A stretch of DNA of 11,838 bases. It comes from JBKPDV01 sp046728075. GTDB taxonomy: Bacteria > Acidobacteriota > Thermoanaerobaculia > UBA5066 > Gp7-AA6. Location: assembly GCA_046728075.1 (NCBI GenBank), contig JBKPDV010000046.1, positions 1 to 11,838 on the forward strand, given 5' to 3'. Positions 6,695-11,838 of the stretch are shown piece after piece. How positions within the stretch are numbered: the first letter of the stretch is position 1; the number at the start of each line of letters is the position of its first letter. Made by a program: the position numbers and the translations under genes. The notes under the pieces are model-generated. The model ran no database searches. It had not been told where the DNA came from and saw only the letters and a list, made by a program, of their open reading frames with translations.

Positions 6695-7168
6695 ATGCGA
6701 CCTATGCAAGTGTTGAACGCGATGACCGCTCAGGCGCTTTGCTGTACGTCCGAGACCACCCTCGGCGCGGCCGCCACCCTGATGGCAGCGGGTAAATGTG
6801 GGACGCTCCCTGTCGTCCACGACGGCAGGACCGTCGGGATGATCACGGACCGCGACATCTGCCTCGCGCTCGCGGCCGCTCAATGCAGCCCCTCGGAGCT
6901 GCCCGTCGCCGACGTGATGAGCGAGATCCTCTACGTTTGCCACCCGGAGGACGAGCTCGAGGAAGCGCTCGAGACGATGACCATCCACCAGGTGCGCCGC
7001 CTCCCGGTCCTCGACCGTTCGGGGAAACTCTGCGGCGTGCTTTCGATCGACGACATCCTCGCCAAGGCAGGAGACGCCGGCGATGGTTTTCTCACTTACC
7101 GAGACGCGGTCATCGCGTTCCAGTCGATCTGCCGGCGGACCGAGCGGGTCGAGGGCACCCTCCGGTAG
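6695..7168 (+). CDS. two-CBS-domain protein (plus strand, first paralog)
   Basis: A 157-aa stand-alone CBS pair (ATG 6704 is an alternative start giving MQVLNAMTAQ; neither start has a good Shine-Dalgarno). CBS1 includes GTLPVVHDGRTVGMITDRDIC and CBS2 includes QVRRLPVLDRSGKLCGVLSIDD. A tail of about 30 residues follows (FLTYRDAVIAFQSICRR). The closest relative in the window is the next gene, with the same order of motifs (GMITDRDIC, VADVMS/VREVMS, VCHPEDE/VCHPGDE). The protein is rich in cysteine for this window (CC, GKCG, DIC, QCS, VCHP, LCG, ICR), and three positions are shared with the paralog. Energy or redox sensing is likely from the family; the partner is unknown. Operator site 3 lies 27 bp upstream. 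Confidence 0.92.
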   Translation: MRPMQVLNAMTAQALCCTSETTLGAAATLMAAGKCGTLPVVHDGRTVGMITDRDICLALAAAQCSPSELPVADVMSEILYVCHPEDELEEALETMTIHQVRRLPVLDRSGKLCGVLSIDDILAKAGDAGDGFLTYRDAVIAFQSICRRTERVEGTLR

Positions 7169-7211
7169 CGCACCTTCGACGGCTGACGATCGGCGCTCCT
7201 CTCCCCGAGAT

Positions 7212-7229
7212 AACAATATATAGATTGTT
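7212..7229. promoter_or_regulatory. AT-rich inverted repeat, candidate promoter/operator
   Basis: AACAAT-ATATAG-ATTGTT has perfect 6-bp arms and a 6-bp spacer. It is strikingly AT-rich in very GC-rich DNA. TATATA at 7217-7222 could be a -10 element. It lies 112 bp before the GTG start of the second CBS gene and may be a promoter for the CBS-usp-ATPase operon, a regulator site, or both. Confidence 0.4.
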
Positions 7230-7258
7230 TCCTCCGGCGACGCTTCTGGAACCCGGCC

Positions 7259-7274
7259 TGATGAGTCTGGATCA
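7259..7274. promoter_or_regulatory. candidate operator, palindrome site 4
   Basis: TGATGAGTCTGGATCA carries the invariant TGAT-N8-ATCA ends and matches the consensus at 11 of 14 positions. The repeat extends to CCTGAT/ATCAGG arms at 7257-7276. It is 49 bp before GTG 7324. The in-frame ATG at 7261 lies inside it. Confidence 0.5.
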
Positions 7275-7311
7275 GGCGCTTGCGGGGCGCGCGGATCAGC
7301 ATGAAGGGGTC

Positions 7312-7318
7312 AAGGAGG
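7312..7318 (+). promoter_or_regulatory. Shine-Dalgarno AAGGAGG deciding the GTG start at 7324
   Basis: AAGGAGG with a 5-nt spacer precedes GTG 7324. The upstream ATG 7261 has no ribosome site. The protein from 7324 begins MKVQDVMTS, the usual opening of stand-alone CBS proteins. Confidence 0.8.
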
Positions 7319-7323
7319 CTCTC

Positions 7324-7812
7324 GTGAAAGTTCAAGACGTGATGACTTCTCCCGCCCATTCGTGTAAACCGGGCGAAACGGTCGTGGGCGCCGCGCGGGC
7401 GATGTGGGACTACAGCTGCGGCGCTCTTCCCGTCCTCGATTCGGAGGGAAGGCTCGCCGGGATGATCACCGACCGGGACATCTGCATGGCTCTGGCAAGG
7501 AAGAACCGCTTCCCGGGAGACATCCGCGTACGGGAGGTCATGAGCCCGCATCCCTTCGTGTGCCATCCTGGGGATGAGGCGGAGTCGGCTCTGGCGACGA
7601 TGGCCAAACGGCAGGTGCGCCGCCTTCCGGTCGTCGACACACAGGGACGGCTGGTCGGGATCGTCTCGGTCAATGACGTTCTGGCCCGCGCGACTTCGCC
7701 CGGCAAGGATCTGCATGGGGCCGATGAAGTCCACCGCCTCGTGGTCGAGACACTCCTCGAGCTTTGCGCGCCGCCACCCGAGGGACTCAGGACCCCTGGA
7801 ATGTCCGCCTGA
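7324..7812 (+). CDS. two-CBS-domain protein (plus strand, second paralog)
   Basis: A 162-aa CBS pair initiated at GTG 7324. An open frame reaches further upstream with ATG 7261, but that ATG lacks a ribosome site and lies inside palindrome site 4. CBS1 contains CGALPVLDSEGRLAGMITDR and CBS2 contains QVRRLPVVDTQGRLVGIVSV. The tail (HRLVVETLLELCAPPPEG) differs from that of its upstream neighbour. Cysteines before G-A-L-P-V, in DIC and in VCHP fall at the same places as in the first paralog, indicating duplication with these positions kept. It is the first gene of a probable operon with the Usp (96 bp downstream) and the P-type ATPase, so a nucleotide-sensing role linked to the pump is plausible but unproven. 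Confidence 0.92.
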   Translation: MKVQDVMTSPAHSCKPGETVVGAARAMWDYSCGALPVLDSEGRLAGMITDRDICMALARKNRFPGDIRVREVMSPHPFVCHPGDEAESALATMAKRQVRRLPVVDTQGRLVGIVSVNDVLARATSPGKDLHGADEVHRLVVETLLELCAPPPEGLRTPGMSA

Positions 7813-7908
7813 GACGGAGGGACAATCGGGCGAGAGACTTCGTCGCGCCGATTCCTACAACCGAGACCGTCCCGGGTTCCTCGCCGGACCTCCAGAAAGG
7901 CCTCCCGA

Positions 7909-8367
7909 ATGCGAAAGCATCTGCGGATCCTCGTGGCGGTGGATTTCTCTCGGGATTCCGATCGAGCTCTCCGGGCCGTGGCGGACCTGGCTCGGAAGAC
8001 GGAGGCCTCGGTGACCGTAGCCCACGCTCGCCCTTTTTCTGACCTGCGAGCAGCTGTGGAACAGGATCGCGGCGACCTGGTTCAGCGCTCGACCCCGGCA
8101 CTTCGGCGAGGGCTGGCAACCCACTACCGGGCGCGTCTCGAGGCGGCAGGAAAGTTGGCGGGCGGCGCCCGCATGCGGCTGCTCCGGGGATGGCCGGCGA
8201 AGGCGATCGCCCGAGAGGTGGCTCGCGGTTATGACCTCATCGCCATCGGGCAGCGCGGCCGCGGAGGCGTCCGGAGGGCACTGTTCGGCAGCACCGCCGA
8301 GGAGCTGATCCATAGGGTCCACGTTCCCGTCCTCGTCGTGCGGTCCCCTTCGAAGCGGGGCCGGTGA
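7909..8367 (+). CDS. universal stress protein, UspA family (ATP-binding type), coupled to the P-type ATPase
   Basis: A 152-aa Usp starting MRKHLRILVAVDFSRDS, with the first-strand Asp. The complete nucleotide motif is GQRG-RGGVRRALF-GS (G-x2-G-x9-G-S), followed by TAEELIHRVHVPVLVVRS. The C-terminus is basic (PSKRGR). The ribosome site is modest (GAAAGG about 7895). The stop overlaps the GTG start of the ATPase (GTGA 8364-8367), so the two proteins are probably made in fixed proportion. A Usp gene adjacent to a cation pump also occurs in mycobacteria (usp Rv1996 beside ctpF Rv1997). Whether the Usp gates or senses the pump is inference. Confidence 0.92.
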   Translation: MRKHLRILVAVDFSRDSDRALRAVADLARKTEASVTVAHARPFSDLRAAVEQDRGDLVQRSTPALRRGLATHYRARLEAAGKLAGGARMRLLRGWPAKAIAREVARGYDLIAIGQRGRGGVRRALFGSTAEELIHRVHVPVLVVRSPSKRGR

Positions 8368-10964
8368 GCAGCGCCGGGATCGAGGCGGCGCTTCATCCGG
8401 GCCTGTCGGAAGTCGAGGCTCGGCGCCGCCTCGCGCAGGAGGGGTTCAACGAGCTGCCCGCCGCCCCTCGGCGAGGAATTCTCGCGATCGCGCTCGAGAC
8501 GGTTGCCGAGCCGATGATTCTGCTGTTGATCGCCGCCAGCATCATCTACCTCCTGCTCGGCGATCTGCGCGAGGCGCTGGTGCTGTTCGCCTCGATCGGC
8601 GTGGTGGTCGGGATTTCCCTCTACCAGAATCACAAAACGGAGCGCGCGCTGGAAGCGCTCAAGGATCTTGCCAGTCCCCGGGCGTTGGTGATCCGGGATG
8701 GAAGCCAGCGGCGAATCCCCGGCCGCGAGGTCGTTCGCGAGGACGTTGTGATCCTCGCCGAGGGCGATCGGGTTCCCGCCGACGCGCTCCTGCTCACCGG
8801 GACGAGCCTGCAGGTGGACGAGTCGCTCTTGACAGGCGAGTCGGTGCCCGTGCGAAAAGCACCCGCGGCGGGACCGGTCGCCCGCGCCCAACCGGGCGGG
8901 GACGATCAGCCTCGCCTCTACGCGAGCACGATGGTCGTCCGCGGGGAGGCGGTCGCTCGCGTGACGGCAATCGGCGCCGAGACCGAGGTGGGTCGGATCG
9001 GCCGCACGCTCCAATCGATCGGCAGGGACGCCACAAGGCTGCAGCAAGAGACTCGCCGCGCCGTCCGCATCCTGGCGACTGTTGGCCTCGCCATCTGTGT
9101 TCTGGTGGTCGTCGTCTACGGCGCGATGCGCGGCGACTGGTTACGAGCCTTCCTCGCGGGACTCGCGCTGGCGATGTCCATCCTCCCCGAGGAGTTCCCA
9201 ATCGTCCTGACGATCTTCCTCGCTCTGGGCGCCTGGCGCATCTCGCAAAAACGCGTGCTGACGCGGCGGGTCGCGGCGATCGAAAGCCTGGGGGCGGCAA
9301 CGGTCCTCTGCGTGGACAAGACCGGCACCCTGACGATGAACAGGATGGAGCTGCGCGCCGTCACCGCCGGCCAGACGGAACACGTGATTGCGCCCGACGC
9401 CGCCGACCCGCTCCCGGAAGCCTTCCATGAAGTGGTGGAGTACGCGATTCTCGCGAGCCACCGGGATCCCGCGGGTCCCATGGAGCAGGCCATCCGACGG
9501 ATGGGGCGCGGCACCGCCTTCGTCCGGGACCATATCCACCGCGACTGGACGATCGTCCGCGAATACCCGCTCTCTCCGGAGTTGCTGGCCGTGTCCCATG
9601 TCTGGAGATCGCCGGAAGGCATCGCCTACGTCGTCGCGGCCAAGGGAGCTCCCGAGGCGATCGTGGACCTCTGCCATCTGGATCCGGCCGCGGCGCGAGA
9701 CGTGATCGGGCGAGCCCAGTCGCTGGCCGCGCGGGGGCTGCGTGTGCTCGGCGTCGCGCGCGCGCGCTTCGAAGCTCCGGCCCTGCCGCGCGGTCAGCAC
9801 GACTTCGAGTTCGAGTTCCTTGGACTGCTCGGGCTCATGGACCCGGTGCGCCCGGGCGTTCCCGCCGCGATCCGCGAATCCTCGGAAGCCGGGATCCGCG
9901 TCCTGATGATCACGGGCGACTACGCCGCCACGGCGCAGAGCATCGCGCGGGAGATCGGCCTGGAGTCGCCGGAGGAAATTCTCACGGGACCCGAGCTCGA
10001 AACGATGGATGATGCGGACCTCGCGCGGCGTGCCCGGCAGGCTCGGATCTTCGCCCGGGTCGTCCCGGAGCAAAAGCTGCGCATCGTCCGGGCCCTTCGA
10101 TCGCAGGGAGAGATCGTCGCGATGACCGGCGACGGGGTTAACGACGCGCCCGCGCTTGCCGCCGCCGACATCGGCATCGCGATGGGAGGTCGCGGCACGG
10201 ATGTGGCGCGCGAGGCTGCGGCTCTGGTCCTTCTCGACGACGACTTCTCCTCGATCGTCGCCGCAGTCCGCCTGGGTCGCCGCATCTTCGACAACCTGAA
10301 GAAGGCGATCGCTTATCTGCTGGCGGTCCACGTCCCGATCGCGGGCATGTCGCTCATCCCGGTCCTCTTCGGCTGGCCTCTGGTTCTCCTGCCAGTCCAC
10401 ATCGTCTTCCTGGAGTTGATCATCGATCCCGCCTGCTCGATCGCCTTTGAGGCGGAGCCGGAAGAGGCCGACATCATGAAGCGTCCTCCGCGCCCATCCA
10501 GGGAGGGACTCTTCGCTCTCCGGGGGGTCTCTCTGGCCCTGCTGCAAGGGATCGCCGTGCTCGCGATCGTGCTGGCGGTCTACCTCGTCACGGTCCATCG
10601 CGGGAAGGGGGAAGACGAGGCGCGGGCGATGTCTTTCGTCACGCTGATCGTGGCCAACCTCGGCCTGATCCTGACCGATCGCTCTCAGTCGCGTTCCACC
10701 GTCGCGTCGCTCAAGACCCGCAATGCCGCGCTCTGGTGGGTCGTCGGAGGAGCGGCGGCGTTCCTCGGGCTCGTTCTCACCTTGCCCGTGCTGCGGCGGC
10801 TCTTTCTCTTCGCTCCCCTGCACGCGGACGATCTCTTAATCTGTGTCGCCGCGGGGGTCGCGAGCGTTCTCTGGTTCGAGATTCTCAAGGCCGCCCGGCG
10901 CCCCCGAAACCGGGAACTCGGTGTGGATGCATCATGCCCATCCGGGTCTGCGGTGGGAAGATGA
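8364..10964 (+). CDS. P2-like cation-transporting P-type ATPase
   Basis: An 866-aa pump with the complete P-type catalytic set. It has an N-terminal cation-ATPase segment (HPGLSEVEARRRLAQEGFNE), the TM1-2 region (about 45-90), actuator TGES (157-160), M4 PEEFP (275-279), phosphorylation site DKTGT (D318), KGAPE (427-431) in the N domain, DPVR (493-496), TGD (517-519), TGDGVNDAP (588-596), and M5-M10 up to about 850. It hydrolyses ATP to move a cation across the inner membrane. The ion is uncertain. M4 keeps the Glu of Ca2+ pumps, but M5 reads YLLAVHVPIAG and M6 HIVFLELIIDP. The SERCA Asn768 and Glu771 positions therefore appear to be His656 and Ile659, and Asn796 appears to be Glu684, with Asp688 kept. 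That is not a canonical Ca2+ site I. GTG start 8364 overlaps the usp stop; ribosome signal is weak, consistent with coupling. Confidence 0.95.
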   Translation: MSSAGIEAALHPGLSEVEARRRLAQEGFNELPAAPRRGILAIALETVAEPMILLLIAASIIYLLLGDLREALVLFASIGVVVGISLYQNHKTERALEALKDLASPRALVIRDGSQRRIPGREVVREDVVILAEGDRVPADALLLTGTSLQVDESLLTGESVPVRKAPAAGPVARAQPGGDDQPRLYASTMVVRGEAVARVTAIGAETEVGRIGRTLQSIGRDATRLQQETRRAVRILATVGLAICVLVVVVYGAMRGDWLRAFLAGLALAMSILPEEFPIVLTIFLALGAWRISQKRVLTRRVAAIESLGAATVLCVDKTGTLTMNRMELRAVTAGQTEHVIAPDAADPLPEAFHEVVEYAILASHRDPAGPMEQAIRRMGRGTAFVRDHIHRDWTIVREYPLSPELLAVSHVWRSPEGIAYVVAAKGAPEAIVDLCHLDPAAARDVIGRAQSLAARGLRVLGVARARFEAPALPRGQHDFEFEFLGLLGLMDPVRPGVPAAIRESSEAGIRVLMITGDYAATAQSIAREIGLESPEEILTGPELETMDDADLARRARQARIFARVVPEQKLRIVRALRSQGEIVAMTGDGVNDAPALAAADIGIAMGGRGTDVAREAAALVLLDDDFSSIVAAVRLGRRIFDNLKKAIAYLLAVHVPIAGMSLIPVLFGWPLVLLPVHIVFLELIIDPACSIAFEAEPEEADIMKRPPRPSREGLFALRGVSLALLQGIAVLAIVLAVYLVTVHRGKGEDEARAMSFVTLIVANLGLILTDRSQSRSTVASLKTRNAALWWVVGGAAAFLGLVLTLPVLRRLFLFAPLHADDLLICVAAGVASVLWFEILKAARRPRNRELGVDASCPSGSAVGR
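10919..10934. promoter_or_regulatory. weak copy of the palindrome (right half intact)
   Basis: CGGTGTGGATGCATCA has a perfect right half TGCATCA but only 3 of 7 matches in the left half (10 of 14 in total). It lies in the last codons of the ATPase gene, 47 bp before the small membrane protein. It could be chance or a weak site. Confidence 0.2.
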
Positions 10965-10980
10965 TTGCGGTAGAGACAAG

Positions 10981-11199
10981 ATGACAGCTCAACACGTCAT
11001 GACCTCTTCCTCTCTGGGGGCCGGCGCTCGGCGACGCGTGCGCTCCGAAAAGCGTGTCGAGACACGGGTCTTGAAGAAGCGCACCCAGACGCGGAAGCGC
11101 TCTTCCGAAGAATCACCTGCTACTCGGGTGCTGGCGGAGGCGCTGGCGACCCTCGTTCTCCTCCTCGCGATGCTCTTCGTGTTGCTCGCCCCGGAGTGA
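10981..11199 (+). CDS. small basic protein with one C-terminal membrane span
   Basis: A 72-aa predicted protein 16 nt after the ATPase stop, on the same strand. Residues 1-8 (MTAQHVMT) resemble the first residues of the CBS proteins in this window. Residues about 15-50 are strongly basic (RRRVRSEKRVETRVLKKRT). Residues about 53-72 (LAEALATLVLLLAMLFVLLA) form one hydrophobic span ending PE at the C-terminus, so it looks like a tail-anchored inner-membrane protein with a cytoplasmic basic arm. No recognised family. The Shine-Dalgarno is poor (GTAGAGACAAG), and the in-frame ATG 10927 is an alternative start giving 90 aa. It may be a small accessory peptide of the pump, or a decayed CBS gene. That the span is hydrophobic at the protein level and the stop is followed directly by a convergent gene supports a real gene. 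Confidence 0.5.
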   Translation: MTAQHVMTSSSLGAGARRRVRSEKRVETRVLKKRTQTRKRSSEESPATRVLAEALATLVLLLAMLFVLLAPE

Positions 11200-11205
11200 G
11201 ACGCG

Positions 11206-11219
11206 AGCGGCCGTCCGCT
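11206..11219. terminator. short stem-loop between convergent genes
   Basis: AGCGG (11206-11210) and CCGCT (11215-11219) pair around a 4-nt loop in the 18-bp gap, overlapping the stop codon of the DUF5335 gene. The stem is short and has no T-tract, so termination here is a weak guess. Confidence 0.25.
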
Positions 11220-11583
11220 AGAAACGTCTCAGGACGTCGTCGACCGTCTCGGGGCGGAAGATCACGAGTGTTTTGGTCCCGTCTTCCGACTCGATGTCCA
11301 GGGCTTCCTCGGCGCCGTCGTCGGCGAGCTCGACCCAGACCTGGATCGGCTTCTCGACTTCATGCTCGACGTGGTTCTTCGGATCGCGCCCCATGTGGAT
11401 CGAGATCGGGCCGCGGCCCGTGCGGCCGGCGACGATTCCCTCGAGCGGCAGGTCGCGCGCCCCGACCTGGCAGCCGAGACGAGGACTCAGAATGCGGACT
11501 GTGGCGGGCCAGTCCTCGTGGCGCTCCGAGAATCCGCGGAAAAAATTGAACCACTCGGCCCGCGGGACTTGTCGGTCGCGCAT
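11218..11583 (-). CDS. DUF5335 family protein
   Basis: A 121-aa soluble protein. The start is set at ATG 11583 because AGGAGG (complement of 11589-11594) lies 5 nt upstream. The frame itself extends to 11610. The sequence follows the DUF5335 pattern as I remember it: an N-terminal VPRAEWFNFFRGFSERHEDW, then the strand-rich core VRILSPRLGCQVGARDLPLE and GIVAGRTGRGPISIHMG, then HVEHEVEKPIQVWVEL and the end EEALDIESEDGTKTLVIFRP. The function of the family is unknown to me. No membrane segment or catalytic motif is visible. It is often annotated as a small hypothetical protein in genomes rich in stress genes, which fits here. It is divergent from the acetyltransferase with palindrome site 5 between them. 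Confidence 0.8.
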   Translation of the reverse strand: MRDRQVPRAEWFNFFRGFSERHEDWPATVRILSPRLGCQVGARDLPLEGIVAGRTGRGPISIHMGRDPKNHVEHEVEKPIQVWVELADDGAEEALDIESEDGTKTLVIFRPETVDDVLRRF

Positions 11584-11637
11584 CGTTGCCTCCTGCGGTT
11601 GTCCTCTCACCGTACGGGTCGGTCCAACCGCTCTCTC

Positions 11638-11643
11638 AGACTA
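11638..11643 (-). promoter_or_regulatory. candidate -10 element of the DUF5335 gene
   Basis: On the minus strand this reads TAGTCT, 23 nt from the edge of palindrome site 5. This is nearly the same distance as between site 2 and the feoB TAATCT (22 nt). By inspection only. Confidence 0.3.
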
Positions 11644-11666
11644 AACGCCTCCGCGCGCTCTGCATA

Positions 11667-11682
11667 TGATTCATTCGCATCA
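11667..11682. promoter_or_regulatory. candidate operator, palindrome site 5
   Basis: TGATTCATTCGCATCA matches the consensus at 12 of 14 positions. The 20-bp context agrees with site 2 at 16 of 20 positions. It lies 84 bp from the DUF5335 start and 27-45 bp from the possible starts of the acetyltransferase-like gene. Confidence 0.55.
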
Positions 11683-11708
11683 AGGGGCGCGCCGCGAGAG
11701 CGACGACC

Positions 11709-11838
11709 TTGACGCGGGAGGTTGCTCTGTCGAGCAAGACTGACTCTTCTGCCGCGACTCTCTATCCTGCCCACGAGGAACGGGACGTCGTTCTTCGCTC
11801 GGGCTCGACGCTTCGCCTGCGCCCGATCCGTCCAGGGG
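11709..11838 (+). CDS. N-terminus of a GNAT-type acetyltransferase, probably Pat-like (partial, runs off the window)
   Basis: The frame ending in YPAHEERDVVLRSGSTLRLR then PIRPG matches the opening of the GNAT domain in Pat-type protein lysine acetyltransferases and in acetate-CoA ligase/GNAT fusions, where YPAHxExDVxLxDGxxxxxRPI is a familiar pattern. A stop at 11667-11669 closes the frame upstream, and no in-frame ATG or GTG exists between it and this motif. The start is therefore TTG 11709 or CTG 11727. GGGAGG at 11716-11721 favours CTG 11727 (spacing 5), which would be a rare initiation codon. Such enzymes acetylate acyl-CoA synthetases and other targets under metabolic stress. Only about 40 residues are visible, so the full domain layout is unknown. 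Confidence 0.65.
   Translation, partial: MTREVALSSKTDSSAATLYPAHEERDVVLRSGSTLRLRPIRPG

Noticed and set aside
7261..7323. Start of the second CBS gene at ATG 7261
   Set aside because: No ribosome site, overlaps the palindrome, and adds residues absent from the paralog. GTG 7324 has a perfect AAGGAGG.
1..11838. CRISPR array, transposon ends, tRNA or rRNA genes
   Set aside because: No regularly spaced direct repeats, no transposase or integrase, no tRNA-like cloverleaf or rRNA sequence was seen on reading both strands.

Overview
The window is about 11.8 kb of uniformly high-GC bacterial chromosome. Genes are densely packed, with ATGA/GTGA stop-start overlaps and several GTG or other non-ATG starts. 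I see no phage, transposon, plasmid, CRISPR, rRNA or tRNA signature. The proteins resemble those of GC-rich soil or sediment phyla such as Acidobacteriota, Methylomirabilota-like lineages or deltaproteobacteria sensu lato, but nothing fixes the phylum and I make no firm assignment.

Layout. 1-394 is the 3' end of a multi-spanning membrane protein. 566-1840 encodes an exported protein of unknown family. 1952-2395 (minus) is a UspA-type universal stress protein, divergent from an iron-transport operon at 2652-5571: FeoB, an 85-aa eight-cysteine protein, and a DtxR-type regulator with a C-terminal FeoA domain, joined by 4-nt overlaps. A hairpin fills the gap to a convergent minus-strand pair, a two-CBS-domain protein (6071-6574) followed by a second Usp (5613-6032). 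Divergent from that pair are a second CBS protein (6695-7168), a third CBS protein (7324-7812), a third Usp (7909-8367) and a P2-like P-type ATPase (8364-10964), then a 72-aa basic single-span membrane protein (10981-11199). On the minus strand follows a DUF5335-family protein (11218-11583), divergent from the start of a GNAT-like acetyltransferase gene that runs off the window.

How the genes fit together. Apart from the first two genes, this is a stress, energy-sensing and ion-homeostasis island: three Usp, three CBS-pair proteins, a P2-type cation pump, ferrous iron uptake with its metal-dependent regulator, and a probable protein acetyltransferase. The mix resembles the dormancy/hypoxia (DosR) regulon of mycobacteria, which also contains usp genes, a CBS protein (Hrp1) and the P-type ATPase CtpF.

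The main new observation is a 16-bp inverted repeat with derived consensus TGATGCA-NN-TGCATCA. I find it at five places, all in 5' intergenic DNA: 2504-2519, 2567-2582, 6653-6668, 7259-7274 and 11667-11682, with a weaker copy at 10919-10934. The sites sit in front of the usp, feoB, CBS and DUF5335/acetyltransferase genes. I read them as operators of one shared regulator that makes this island a regulon. The 7-2-7 geometry suits a NarL/LuxR-type response regulator, but the regulator is not in the window and its identity is inference.
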